Source: Kazachstania africana CBS 2517
Taxonomy: Eukaryota; Ascomycota; Saccharomycetes; Saccharomycetales; Saccharomycetaceae
DNA length: 64,000 bases
Assembly (NCBI RefSeq): GCF_000304475.1
Contig: NC_018940.1
Coordinates: forward strand, 1,364,001-1,428,000
Reading direction: 5' to 3'
The position numbers were made by a program, and so were the translations under genes. Below the pieces are notes generated by a model. That model saw nothing but the letters and a program-made list of their open reading frames with translations, was not told the origin of the DNA and did not search any database. Positions 19,709 to 29,652 of this stretch are shown piece by piece. Within the stretch, counting starts at the first letter, position 1, and every line of letters starts with the position of its first letter.

Positions 19709-20273
19709 TATTTGAGGTTGGTAAATAATTTCTATATGACCCATATTTTCCAACTTTCAACTTTCTATCTTCAGCATTTCCCATTAAGCTTCCTCGTTGA
19801 ACTGCACCCTTCGTTTTTCACTTTTTATGGTTTCGAAAACGAAATTGGACAAGAAAATATGGATTCATTTGTTTGGAGCGTTAAAGGAAGAAAAATTATC
19901 ATTATTGCGGATGTCTCTGGTGTAATGCTTGTGTTTCTCAAGATATGTGAGACATAAATTGCTGTAGGGAATTCTCTGAACTGAGACGTCTGAAGAGAAA
20001 AAGACGGTTGAAAGGTGGTACTGCTTTTAAAGCGCATGGTATAATACGAAATTGCGACACATAGGCCAAAATTGGAGCACTTTTCGCCACGATTCTTCAA
20101 TTGATAAGAGCAGCAATATGCATGTTAGCGAGTTTTGCAATTGAAAGAGGAACTGTGACAAGGCTTACTTGGATACTTGTTATAATTGTTCTTAGTAAAG
20201 AAGAAAAAAAATACTAAAAAAAATGAAAGAGTCCTTGAAAATTTGGTCAGATTTGGTGGGGATACCAAAAACA
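19709..20273. other. tRNA upstream flank and IWR1 promoter
   Basis: About 565 bp between the 5' end of the tRNA and the IWR1 ATG. No ORF starting with ATG and longer than the chance level is convincing. A-rich runs at 20200-20224 precede the IWR1 start. No LTR ends, which often occur here upstream of tRNAs, could be recognised. Confidence 0.5.
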
Positions 20274-21350
20274 ATGACGACAGCACCTGAGTTTATAAGA
20301 GTCAAGAGAAGGAGGGATGAGGATTCAGTCCAAGCACTGTGTATGTACGCTACCTAAATTTATGATCGAGAGAGGCCTTTAACTAACTTTCAATAAAGTA
20401 TAATAGTAATCGATGAGGAAGTGAAATCAAAAAAAGCCAAGTTTGTTTTCAAACTTACGAAAACTGTATATCAGCAATCTTATGAAAAGGAAGAAGAAAG
20501 CTACACTCCTCTTTTGAAGCTTTCGAACGATAATTCTGGCAATAAACATTTTGTCCTAGAACAACATGCCAAGAAAAGGAAACGTAGAGATTCAAATGAG
20601 CAAACCAATAGCCTTAATGAAGAAGAACTACCCCCAGAGATTACTGCAATGGTAAGCGAGTATTTGAAAATAAATAACGAATCCAGTGATACAGTTCAGA
20701 GGAAAAAACCAAGTAAAAAGCACTATTCCAGCCAAGTAGCAAATTTACCAAGTTTAGATTACGTTTATGATATTTATCATCTTGAAAAGATATCCGATAA
20801 TGAACCTTTCAACAACACAGCCAATGTTGGATTTGTCAAAATACTAAATAAAGATATTGATCTTCTGCCTGATGAAAGTGATGAAGAAAATGATGACTTT
20901 CTTTCCGACGAAGAGGATTCAAATGATGAAAATTACTATCAAAATGACTATCCGGAAGATGAGGACGATGATAGATCAATTCTTTTTGGAAGCGAAGGTG
21001 AAGAGATTGCATCAGAAAATGGTGAGGTAAGTCCGTGGCCAAAACTACCTGAAGAGACACCAGAAGAGATTAATACTTATCAAGAATTATTTGAAAAATT
21101 TGAACAAAGCCAAGATATTCTACAGTCCTTAAATTCAGCGCATGTTATTGATTTAGATATGATGAAAGAATCCTATAATGATGAGGACGAAGACCGAGAC
21201 GAGTTGGTAGAAAGTGGTGATTATGACACCAACGAAAATACCGACGTTTATGAACGAAATGATTTTTTCCCGACAGATGAAGATGATCCTTTAGCACAGC
21301 ATAGGGATAGAATTTTTGCACAACTGAAAAAGATGATTGACAAGGAATAA
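20274..21350 (+). CDS. IWR1: RNA polymerase II nuclear import factor IWR1 (spliced)
   Basis: Two exons, 20274-20340 and 20407-21350, encode 336 residues (S. cerevisiae about 353). Exon 1 gives MTTAPEFIRVKRRRDEDSVQ, and the junction codon reads Leu, giving ALLIDEEVKSKKAKFVFKL, which matches the S. cerevisiae N-terminus. Without splicing the ORF would have to start at a GTG. Iwr1 binds assembled RNA polymerase II in its cleft and carries it into the nucleus; the basic RVKRRR at the N-terminus corresponds to its bipartite nuclear signal. The C-terminal half is very acidic (long Asp/Glu runs, residues about 175-235 and 280-310). S. cerevisiae YDL115C also has an intron at this place. Confidence 0.93.
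20341..20406 (+). other. Spliceosomal intron of IWR1
   Basis: A 66-nt intron. The donor is the perfect GTATGT at 20341-20346. The branch site is AACTAAC at 20381-20387 (one change from TACTAAC), and the acceptor is TAG at 20404-20406, about 20 nt downstream of the branch A. An AAG at 20396-20398 would be a competing acceptor, but it leads straight into a stop codon. It interrupts a Leu codon after its first base. Confidence 0.92.
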
Positions 21351-21420
21351 GTTTCACTCTACAGTCCAATGTTTGCTCATTCCTTTATTGTATGTCGTTA
21401 CGTACAATTATATAGCATTC

Positions 21421-23607
21421 TTATTCAACTAGTGTAGCCGTGTATGCAACGAGTTGTAAATATTCCTTCAACTTGCCACTGGACTGGAATAAAAGATAAA
21501 TTTTGTCAGTTTCATTTGCAACTAGGTTTGTAAATGACAGTGCTTCGTTGATAAATGTTGGAATATTCAGTAGGTTTGCAGCCTCCACTAAGCCTTTATG
21601 TAATTCGATAATCAAATATGGAGTATACAAGGATCTAATTTCAAAGAGCACAGTATGGTCCAGATTATTAATATCATCTGTTAGTTCTACCAAGAAACTT
21701 TTTATCAATTCTACTGTATTCTTGGAGTACTCTTGAAATTTTTCTATTAGTGAGGGAATATTTGATTCTGAGTTCAAAAGTTTTATGGATTTTTGCCATT
21801 CTTCATAGTGCTTGAACCCAGAAATCAAAGCCTGGTATTGTTTAATTTCTTTTACTTTTGTATCATCATTATCATTGTGTTCGTCGTCATCCATTGAAAT
21901 ATTTTCAATTTTATAATTTTGGAGTATTTCCTCAATATTATTGTGATCCATGAAATATTCTAATGACTTTATTTTACCATTGATTAGTAATCTCCTGGCA
22001 AAAGCTACGATAGCCTCAACAGAATCATCATAAAGTTTTCCTTCAATCAACCATTCTACAGAAAAAATTAAGTGCCTATCTGTCAAGCTTATGTCCTGTG
22101 TAATAGATATATTTTCACTTGGGGTATAATTGGCTTCCGTTTCGACGAAAACCCGTTGCGTAGTCCTCTTTAAAATGTTTGACACTGGTAAATTCAAAAA
22201 ACTCATTAATTTTAATTGTTTTTGCCTTATGTGTGGATCTTCCAGGGTACATAATATGAATGAATAAGCTTCCAAAGAATCTGACTCATTTAAGAAACAA
22301 ACGTAAACTGGAATAAGATCATATAACTTTTGAAGTTTTAAAATACTGATGTATGCAGTTATTAATTTGACTTTATCATCATTGGAGACAATCCCAGGAG
22401 TGATTATATCTAGTATAATACTCAAATGTGTAACAATTCTTAGCAAGTATGGCTCATCTAGTAAATCATTACTAGTTTCAATGCCTTTCACAATATCTAG
22501 CAACATTTCCACAGAAGAATGGAGTACAGACGATAATGTGTTTAAAATAACGGCGCCTATTAAAACTCTGATAGGATGTTCACTTTCTTTTTGGTGCTTA
22601 GATGAGACTAAGTTTAATACATTTTCCATGCTCATTGCAGTATCAGGAAGTGGATAAATAAGTTCAGATTGCTCGATTTTGCTATTTTGTAACATATAAT
22701 TTTCAATATTGATCTGTAGAATTTGATTCAAGTTTAGTAATAGTTCAGAATCCCAATCAGTTTCTTTCAAAATTTCATCACTAGGCATTGTACCAGATAA
22801 ATAGTTGTAGATCGCACGTTCATAAGGATCGAGATTTGGGGATTGTGAGAGATTGTAAACTGTTCTTCTCCAAAGAGCATGCTTTTTAACACCTTGTTGT
22901 ACTTCAAATTCTTCTGCAAATTGAGTGTCAATTTTTGGATTTAAATATTCTTGCATGCCACAAAATATCATACACAGCGTAATATTGTCGGAGCTTTTAC
23001 ATTCGCTAAAGGCCGCCTCGAATTGACCCGCCAATAATAGATTATAAATGTGCTTATAAAAAATATGATCTTCCTCTTTATCCTTGACATCAATTTGATT
23101 ATGGACATTTCTTAAAGGTGCATCTAAATCTGCACTTTTTAGTACTCCTGTAAGTACAGAATTGGACCATTTAGATGTCGGTAGATTTTTTGGCTTCTCC
23201 TCTAGTGTAATGTTTTCTTGCAACCACACCATAATTATCCATATCTGATATAGTTGCTTATCCTTGTGCAATAAATCCTTTTCAAAGGCTGCGCTTGAGT
23301 TGTAACCATTTATAACAGAGCTTTCTAGATCTAAGGTGTCTTCAGATGTTCTAAAACTCAATAATAATTCCAACAAATGCCAGAATTTGGCCTCTAACTC
23401 CCAATCATTAGAAGACTTCAAGTCGTAGTCATTTTTACTTAGACACTGCAGAGCTTTATTCCCTGTAAATGAACGAAATTCCCTTATCAAATCCAGTGGG
23501 TCCGGCTTGTCTTTGCTATTTATTGAATCTACGATATAATCTTTTAAGACATTGGAAAACTTGAAGTAATGTTGCAAATTGTCTTCACTTTGAGGATCCA
23601 CTTCCAT
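21421..23607 (-). CDS. NUP84: Nuclear pore Y-complex subunit NUP84
   Basis: A 728-residue all-helical protein, essentially the length of S. cerevisiae Nup84 (726). It belongs to the Nup84/Nup107 family. Together with Nup133, Nup120, Nup85, Nup145C, Sec13 and Seh1 it forms the Y-shaped scaffold of the nuclear pore. The sequence has no repeats of FG type and no membrane segment, consistent with a scaffold alpha-solenoid. An acidic insertion ([16 protein letters not shown]) lies near residue 575. Flanking genes IWR1 and CYK3 match YDL116W. IWR1 and NUP84 converge with 70 bp between stops. Confidence 0.93.
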   Translation of the reverse strand: MEVDPQSEDNLQHYFKFSNVLKDYIVDSINSKDKPDPLDLIREFRSFTGNKALQCLSKNDYDLKSSNDWELEAKFWHLLELLLSFRTSEDTLDLESSVINGYNSSAAFEKDLLHKDKQLYQIWIIMVWLQENITLEEKPKNLPTSKWSNSVLTGVLKSADLDAPLRNVHNQIDVKDKEEDHIFYKHIYNLLLAGQFEAAFSECKSSDNITLCMIFCGMQEYLNPKIDTQFAEEFEVQQGVKKHALWRRTVYNLSQSPNLDPYERAIYNYLSGTMPSDEILKETDWDSELLLNLNQILQINIENYMLQNSKIEQSELIYPLPDTAMSMENVLNLVSSKHQKESEHPIRVLIGAVILNTLSSVLHSSVEMLLDIVKGIETSNDLLDEPYLLRIVTHLSIILDIITPGIVSNDDKVKLITAYISILKLQKLYDLIPVYVCFLNESDSLEAYSFILCTLEDPHIRQKQLKLMSFLNLPVSNILKRTTQRVFVETEANYTPSENISITQDISLTDRHLIFSVEWLIEGKLYDDSVEAIVAFARRLLINGKIKSLEYFMDHNNIEEILQNYKIENISMDDDEHNDNDDTKVKEIKQYQALISGFKHYEEWQKSIKLLNSESNIPSLIEKFQEYSKNTVELIKSFLVELTDDINNLDHTVLFEIRSLYTPYLIIELHKGLVEAANLLNIPTFINEALSFTNLVANETDKIYLLFQSSGKLKEYLQLVAYTATLVE

Positions 23608-23864
23608 ATTGATCTAGGTGTCCTCAATTGAACTTAATTGGCGATGTTTTGGTTTAGAGTATGATGAACGCTACTCTTTTGTTTTAAAGCTTAAAATTTC
23701 AATAATAATAACAAATAAAATTTTCATCGTAAATTATGATTTTACAATAGCGTATTACTATTTGTACAAGAAATGTACCAAGATGACATTTCTGATGATG
23801 AGTATCACGATGCTAGCGTTAATTTACATAACGTGTATAGTTTTATATGCTAATGTGTTTCTTT

Positions 23865-26429
23865 TTATATACAAAGCCATTCAGCAAATGGACACCAGCC
23901 TGCTCCAGAGTCTGCAACTACGAGGCCTGTCCAAACACCTTTTTCGGTGATGGTGACATCCAGACTTGACGCTCCATATGGGAAGCTGGGATCAGTCTTT
24001 CGTAGTTCGTGCACCTTACCTGACGGTGACTTTATTGCTATGCGCTGGCTCTTATTTTGCGTTTTGGATGATCTGTTATACATTACACCATCAAACGGGC
24101 TGGATGTAATTTCAAAGGTGTACTCATTGCCTTCAAATAAGTATTTACTTTGGGGTTCTTTAATGTAGAGTTCTATTTTTTGAACGTTTTCTGATGGTAC
24201 GCGAGTAACAAATTCATAGTTCATGGTTGTACCTTTATGTTCTAGTGGGATTAACATCGACACCGGATGCACGTTCGCAAGTGTTGTTTGTGTTCCCCTT
24301 AAACCAGAGTGAACGTACAATGAACCTTTTGAAGCACCAGGCGGTAGGACAGCCTTAATCAATGCTACCCTACGAGTGGAGTCAACTTTATGCTTTTTGA
24401 TTTGTGTCAGCGTCAATTCCATTTTATTATATTGAGAATTGTTTTGATTCTCAGTTGGAACCACCACAGACGCAAACACCTCAATGTCATTAGGCAACTC
24501 TAATGAACACTCGAAAATTTCACTATCTTCTAAATAGGAGAGTGCAGTGCTATAATTATGCAACTTTAAATCATTTCTGAAAAAAGATGGGAAAACTAGT
24601 GGTAAATATAATGCAGATAATTGATCAATGCTTGGTATGATATGCTGCTCAAATTCTCTTGGTGGAATGTGCGTATATATAAATTTTAATGGTTCTACCA
24701 GAAAGTAACTGCTGTCTGCCCGCTTTCTCTTTACGTTACTTACAAATTCGTGTATTGGATTTGTTGTATTACCTAGGATGACATCAATAAATCTCCACTC
24801 ATTTTTGACAAGTACTCTTAACCAACAGTGATTATATTTGAAGTCATAGTTGTTGGCAAAAGGGGTCTTTAGAAATCCAATGACAATTTCACAGGTTATA
24901 CCGATCGAATTTGCCAATTTTTTGAATAACCAGGTCAATTCGTATGGTGTGCAATAATCCTGAAATAAAACTTTGTTCAGGTTTCTTGGTTCTCGAGAGA
25001 AATTTGACGAACCATGATCATCAATCAATCTGAACATCTCAGTACAAAAAATATAAATACCTCTTAATTTTTCAATACTGGTACCATACCTATTTGAGAA
25101 AGTAGCTTGTGCCCAAGAATCCAGTCCCAAACCATTTTCCTTTCTACAACGCTTCCGTGTCATGTCATCAATGTATTCAACGTTCAATTCAGATAATTCT
25201 ATGTCAACCTTTGGTGGTCCGGAATGTTGGCCTTCATTGGTATTTAAACCGTTATAAATGGAGTCTTGTGGATGTAAAACGATATCTCTATTTTCTTCTA
25301 GTACTCTCATATATCTGGGATGCTTTTCAAATTTTGTTAGGGTTCTTGACCTATTTAGGTGTGACTTTACAGTCAGCCAATCTTTAGCGTCGTTATGAGT
25401 TTTAGAAATCTGTAAATTATCCAGTTCCGGTAACTTTGGGAGCTCCTCGGTTTCGTAGGACGTTGGGGCTGGGGACTTGTATGATTTTGGCATTATTTTT
25501 CTTAATAAACCTCCCATTTTTCCATTCATGGAGGAGATATTCGTCTGTGACTTTGTATGCATTGAATTGTTTTGTGATCTTTCCAATGAATCAGCAAATG
25601 ATTGCGCACACTTGTGTCTGGCAAAACTACCTGCACTAGTTGCACTGAAATCACTCATCAATGCAAAACTATTTTCACTGTCAGTGAGGGAATTATCCAA
25701 GTATTTTGAATTTGAAAATATTGCAGACGAATTGGAATTTGTATTTGAGGAAGGTGTGGATCTAGGCATGTAACCATCATAAAACATTTGATTGTGTTTA
25801 TAGAAGTTGTAGTCATCCCTAGAACCATTGTAATTGGAGGAGACAGCAAGGTCATTTGATGAAAAAGATTTTACAGGATGATTATGCCTAGTTCTTGTGG
25901 CGGCGGCGGATGTAGTGGGCAGTGGCGGTAAGGATGGAACAATACCATCGTCTAAAGAACGTCTTGGTTTACTGGATTCTCTTGCAGTAACATTCCATCT
26001 ATATGATTCCATCTTCATACGGGTCATTTTCTCCACTGAGTGTCGCTGGTAGTCATTGAATTTCTCATTTCTAATATTTGATGTAGATTTGGAGGAAGAA
26101 ATATTTGCATGCGGGCGTTCAGGTTTAGACTTTAACATGGATCTGTTTGGTATTGGCGGAAGACCCATCTTAGAGGAAGGCTCGATGTTTGTATCCATTG
26201 AACTTGCTGTTCTTCTTAAGGTTTCTTCCATTACAGTGACGAAATTGTTGGGAAAATAGCCGGTACATTTCCTATTCCTCAGAAGTTTACCAAAGTACCA
26301 GTCACCTGTAACTCTGGTAACTTCCATAATGTCACCTTCTAGAAAACCTAAGTCACTCTTGCTTTCCCCAGACCAAGCGTATTTTGCCTTGACATTGAAC
26401 GGAGGTTTGACTGTACTAGCTGAAACCAT
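23865..26429 (-). CDS. CYK3: Cytokinesis regulator CYK3 (SH3 and transglutaminase-like domains)
   Basis: An 854-residue protein (S. cerevisiae about 885). An SH3 domain fills residues 8-68 (VKAKYAWSGESKSDLGFLEG, then GYFPNNFV). A long Ser/Asn/Pro-rich linker follows with candidate proline motifs such as LPPLP. The transglutaminase-like domain lies around residues 470-570 (DYCTPYELTWLFKKLANS, then YNHCWLRV and RFIDVILG). In the family this domain is considered non-catalytic. Cyk3 acts at the bud neck with Hof1, Inn1 and Iqg1 to promote primary septum formation by chitin synthase II. Its start at 26429 faces the small ORF and HEM25. Confidence 0.93.
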   Translation of the reverse strand: MVSASTVKPPFNVKAKYAWSGESKSDLGFLEGDIMEVTRVTGDWYFGKLLRNRKCTGYFPNNFVTVMEETLRRTASSMDTNIEPSSKMGLPPIPNRSMLKSKPERPHANISSSKSTSNIRNEKFNDYQRHSVEKMTRMKMESYRWNVTARESSKPRRSLDDGIVPSLPPLPTTSAAATRTRHNHPVKSFSSNDLAVSSNYNGSRDDYNFYKHNQMFYDGYMPRSTPSSNTNSNSSAIFSNSKYLDNSLTDSENSFALMSDFSATSAGSFARHKCAQSFADSLERSQNNSMHTKSQTNISSMNGKMGGLLRKIMPKSYKSPAPTSYETEELPKLPELDNLQISKTHNDAKDWLTVKSHLNRSRTLTKFEKHPRYMRVLEENRDIVLHPQDSIYNGLNTNEGQHSGPPKVDIELSELNVEYIDDMTRKRCRKENGLGLDSWAQATFSNRYGTSIEKLRGIYIFCTEMFRLIDDHGSSNFSREPRNLNKVLFQDYCTPYELTWLFKKLANSIGITCEIVIGFLKTPFANNYDFKYNHCWLRVLVKNEWRFIDVILGNTTNPIHEFVSNVKRKRADSSYFLVEPLKFIYTHIPPREFEQHIIPSIDQLSALYLPLVFPSFFRNDLKLHNYSTALSYLEDSEIFECSLELPNDIEVFASVVVPTENQNNSQYNKMELTLTQIKKHKVDSTRRVALIKAVLPPGASKGSLYVHSGLRGTQTTLANVHPVSMLIPLEHKGTTMNYEFVTRVPSENVQKIELYIKEPQSKYLFEGNEYTFEITSSPFDGVMYNRSSKTQNKSQRIAIKSPSGKVHELRKTDPSFPYGASSLDVTITEKGVWTGLVVADSGAGWCPFAEWLCI

Positions 26430-26549
26430 AATAATCAGTGAAAAACGCTATTTAATGCAATTGGTGCACTTTGGTACGTAGCAATTAGGTAAGACCAATT
26501 GTTAAAACATAGAACTTCTATAAATATACATCAGGTTCGAATATCAAAA

Positions 26550-26798
26550 ATGTCAATAGTCAGATCAATTTCACCAAATTTCTCGAAGAGTGCCACCTCG
26601 TCCGTGAAGGAAAAGACCGCAACAATGCGCCGAATCTCTGGCGACCCTCCATTCTTGTACAGTTTCTACACTGTGAAAAAAAAATTTGGAAGGAATAGAA
26701 ACCAGCCATTTGGAAATTTTGACGTGATTGAACTGGTCCTGGGGGCCCCAGGGAAGAAGTATATGTATAGTGAAGTAATAGCGAGGATGGCTGCGTAG
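26550..26798 (+). CDS. Unrecognised small ORF, possibly a mitochondrial protein
   Basis: An ATG in a favourable context (A-rich, A at -3) opens 82 codons between the divergent genes CYK3 and HEM25. The first 28 or so residues (MSIVRSISPNFSKSATSSVK and on) have Arg, Lys and Ser but almost no acidic residues, like a mitochondrial presequence. The rest contains PPFLYSFYTVKKKFGRN and ends LGAPGKKYMYSEVIARMAA. I do not recognise the family. S. cerevisiae has the dubious ORF YDL118W in this gap, which would read on the opposite strand. The minus-strand ORF here (26560-26832) starts from TTG, so I prefer the plus strand. Codon choice and a GC palindrome near the end keep the confidence modest. Confidence 0.4.
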   Translation: MSIVRSISPNFSKSATSSVKEKTATMRRISGDPPFLYSFYTVKKKFGRNRNQPFGNFDVIELVLGAPGKKYMYSEVIARMAA

Positions 26799-27094
26799 AA
26801 ATTGGTTGCAGGGTTTTGCTAAATTTGTACAAACCTACTAGAGCTTGCCGTTGTTACACTTATGGTTTGACCGTGCCTCAGTCCTGCGCTTGAGAGAGGT
26901 TGATATGATTTCTTTAATCTTGATAAGACATGAAAATGATATATAGTAACGATGATAAATGTAGACCCCATTCCATCGCTTTTCTGATCAATCGATGGGT
27001 AGCACCGGGAGTATGTAATTTATTATTTAAGGACATAATGCAGCCGAGTTTTCAGTGTAATAATAAAACACAAAATCGCTGAAAATAGATTGGA

Positions 27095-27988
27095 ATGCCT
27101 CAAAATAAGAGCAGATCTTCCTCGCATTTGGTTGGTGGCTTTTTTGGTGGACTAACCTCTGCAGTGGCCCTTCAACCGTTTGATCTGGTGAAAACAAGAG
27201 TGCAACAGGAGCACGTGAATGGTATAAGAGCTGTTTTCAAAGAGTTTTCTTCCGTTAAGGATCTTTGGCGAGGTACCATACCATCTGCATTACGTACATC
27301 AGTGGGTAGTGCTCTGTATCTATCATGTCTTAACACGATGCGGATGTACGTGAGTAATCAGAAACAGACAGTACATGTTGGGAAGAGTAGTAAATTACCT
27401 GAACTTCATATGACAGAGAATTTGGTCACTGGGGCTATTGCCAGGGGTGTTGTGGGTTACATAACCATGCCAATTACAGTCATTAAAGTACGATATGAAT
27501 CGACATTGTATAACTACAAGAGTCTGATTGGCGCAACGAAAGATATTTTCGCTACGAATGGTATAAATGGGTTTTTCAAAGGATATGGAACAACATGTAT
27601 AAGAGATGCTCCTTATTCAGGTATATATGTCTTACTCTATGAGAAGTTTAAGTTATTCATCCCGCAGAACATTCTTCCCAATAGCCTGAAGCACTATAAA
27701 AAGGATTTGCAGTATACAAGCTCTACTTCTACAATAATCAATACCATGAGTGCGTTTACAGCCGCATGCGTTGCTACTACAATAACGGCACCATTTGATA
27801 CAATTAAGACAAGAATGCAGCTAAATCCGCAACGATTCACAAATTTTTTCGCGAGTCTTTCAATAATGATCAAAAACGAAAGTTTATTAAACCTATTTGA
27901 CGGACTAAGCTTGCGATTAACTAGGAAAGCGTTTAGTGCTGGTATTGCATGGAGTATATATGAAGAGATAATTAAAAAATTTATATAG
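27095..27988 (+). CDS. HEM25: Mitochondrial glycine carrier HEM25 (SLC25A38 family)
   Basis: A 297-residue mitochondrial carrier (S. cerevisiae about 307). The three tandem carrier repeats each show the PxDxxKxR-type signature: PFDLVKTRVQQ, PITVIKVRYES and PFDTIKTRMQL. The second has Thr in place of the usual acidic residue, as is common in this subfamily. Hem25 imports glycine across the inner membrane for the first step of heme synthesis, and later work also links it to isopentenyl pyrophosphate import. Neighbours CYK3 and YFH1 match YDL119C. The ATG at 27095 starts just before the first carrier helix. Confidence 0.94.
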   Translation: MPQNKSRSSSHLVGGFFGGLTSAVALQPFDLVKTRVQQEHVNGIRAVFKEFSSVKDLWRGTIPSALRTSVGSALYLSCLNTMRMYVSNQKQTVHVGKSSKLPELHMTENLVTGAIARGVVGYITMPITVIKVRYESTLYNYKSLIGATKDIFATNGINGFFKGYGTTCIRDAPYSGIYVLLYEKFKLFIPQNILPNSLKHYKKDLQYTSSTSTIINTMSAFTAACVATTITAPFDTIKTRMQLNPQRFTNFFASLSIMIKNESLLNLFDGLSLRLTRKAFSAGIAWSIYEEIIKKFI

Positions 27989-28459
27989 GAAAAATTTATT
28001 TATTCGTCGCTGCCTTGTGACATGTGACATAATGGCCGAGTTTAGATACTATTAACCAAATTAGGCAAATTATAATTATGATTATGATTTTCAATCTATA
28101 ATCACCGGTAAGCAAGGTACTGTAAAAGAAAACTCCAGAGACCCTTGATGACCATTTCACCTGCATAATATAAAGTGATCGTGGTTTGCCCAAAAATGTA
28201 CTCTCCTCAACCATATCGACTCGTCGGTCGAGTGAGACCTCTCGATCGAATATTTGACCCGTGCATTATGTTGTTTCCTTAAATACATTCATGCTATTTG
28301 ATTTACATGTGTATTGGATTCTCTTTCTGGAAATTTTTGGTTCCTGATTTTTCTTATTTAAGTAGTTTTTACTATATACGGTAATCAGAGTTATAGTACT
28401 AATACAAATAGTGATTTCTCTTGCTTATTTACAGATGTATGTCGTTGCATAATATGAAG
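27989..28459. other. Convergent gap between HEM25 and YFH1
   Basis: This 471-bp gap between two convergent stop codons is unusually long. It contains a 72-codon minus-strand ORF (28214-27996) with one hydrophobic run rich in Ile, low-complexity ATT-type sequence at 28069-28095, and a short perfect inverted repeat at 28219-28233 (ACTCG-TCGGT-CGAGT). No established gene is recognised. Confidence 0.45.
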
Positions 28460-29002
28460 TTAGACTTCAGCTTCGAAATTAAAAGTCTCAGTGGAAGGTA
28501 ATACTTCCTTCAACTCCTGATGTAATACATCACGCAATTTCAAGTTGTTTCTCAGGGAGATCCAATCACCTCGATAAAAATCGAATCTGTCTGGTCCTGA
28601 GACTGGAGAGGCAAGCCAGATTTGTTTATTGGGAGGCTGCTTGTTGATGACGTAAGTTCCTATTTTTGCGACTTCTAATGTCATGACACCATGGTTTAAC
28701 TCAATATCAGGTACTTCGTTGGGATATTTCTCACTAAGGAATTCTAACTTATCTAGCAAATCATCCAAAAATTTGTCTGATTCTTGATGATAGGTCTGAA
28801 GTGGTAGATTAGCAACTTCATCAGGTATCTTATTGCCTGTTGTAGATGATGCTGAATAAAAGCGATGACTAATCGCTAAATTCAATCGCCGGCGCTGGAT
28901 AAGACTAATTCTTTTTAGAGGTATATATGCTCGTCTTGTAACTAGACTTAAGGCACCAATATTGAATAGGCGCCAAGTCTGTCTTAACATAGTGATATTC
29001 AT
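28460..29002 (-). CDS. YFH1: Mitochondrial frataxin YFH1
   Basis: A 180-residue frataxin (S. cerevisiae 174). The first 50 or so residues are basic and lack acidic side chains (MNITMLRQTWRLFNIG, later LIQRRRLNLAISHRFYS), a mitochondrial presequence. The mature domain begins around residue 58. It has the acidic first helix (ESDKFLDDLLDKLEFLSE) that binds iron and the assembly scaffold, and the beta-sheet motif with NKQIWLASPVSGPDRFDF. Yfh1 stimulates iron-sulfur cluster assembly on Isu1 with Nfs1. A second ATG at codon 5 could also serve as the start. It is divergent from EXP1. Confidence 0.96.
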   Translation of the reverse strand: MNITMLRQTWRLFNIGALSLVTRRAYIPLKRISLIQRRRLNLAISHRFYSASSTTGNKIPDEVANLPLQTYHQESDKFLDDLLDKLEFLSEKYPNEVPDIELNHGVMTLEVAKIGTYVINKQPPNKQIWLASPVSGPDRFDFYRGDWISLRNNLKLRDVLHQELKEVLPSTETFNFEAEV

Positions 29003-29202
29003 GCGTTATTTGATTGTATTAATCATTAACTTGAGATGAACTTAAGGCTGCTGTCTTGTTATAGAAGAGGATGAAAAAAGCCCTACTGCGCGAGCAATTT
29101 ATTAGAATTGGAAAATTTCATTCAGGATATACTTCTGAATGAGATTTAATAACATCATCGGATTCAAAAAAAGTATCAACCAGTAAGCAAAATTTTATCG
29201 AA

Positions 29203-29580
29203 ATGGATTTTTATGGAATTTTGGTGCTCATTTTTATAGTGTTCATATTTGTTATCTTATTACCTACTATATCGGGTGTTGGCACTTTCAAAGTCAATAA
29301 TAAAAAGGAACACAGTAATATATTGAAGTTCAAACTAGAGCAGGAAGATAGGAAGCAAGATGATGCAGCAACTTCTTCAATGAAAAACAAATTCGAAGTC
29401 AATCCAAGAACCGGACTAAAAAGACGTATCATTGGCAAATACAATGAAGATCCTAATGAATTTGACTTTACTGTTGATGATCTAATTAACGAAGATAAAG
29501 TAGAAGAGGAAAGGGAAAGGCTTCAAAGACTTAAAAAATATGATAATGACGAACAGAAAGCCAATGAAAGCTTTGTATGA
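29203..29580 (+). CDS. EXP1: ER membrane protein, EXP1 homolog
   Basis: A 125-residue protein (YDL121C about 149) with one N-terminal membrane segment (residues about 4-25, GILVLIFIVFIFVILLP) followed by a charged cytosolic tail. The tail contains the conserved patch NPRTGLKRRIIGKYNEDPNE and FDFTVDDLI. In S. cerevisiae Exp1 is an ER protein reported to help export Pma1 from the ER. The match rests on layout, the central conserved patch and the position between YFH1 and UBP1. Confidence 0.85.
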   Translation: MDFYGILVLIFIVFIFVILLPTISGVGTFKVNNKKEHSNILKFKLEQEDRKQDDAATSSMKNKFEVNPRTGLKRRIIGKYNEDPNEFDFTVDDLINEDKVEEERERLQRLKKYDNDEQKANESFV

Positions 29581-29652
29581 AGGAGGGGTGTTTCGGAAGG
29601 TTATGTATGTATATTATATATGAGGTCAACTTTATAATAAGACCATTCTCAA

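Noticed and set aside
19333..19728. Plus-strand ORF of 131 codons
   Set aside because: It begins at TTG and reads through the tRNA-Gly gene.
18912..20273. Ty-type LTR remnant around the tRNA
   Set aside because: No TG...CA ends, primer-binding site or target-site duplication could be identified.
28021..28028. CATGTGAC as a centromere CDEI element
   Set aside because: It matches CDEI in reverse, but the place where CDEII and CDEIII would lie is the HEM25 coding sequence, and no CCGAA core is present.
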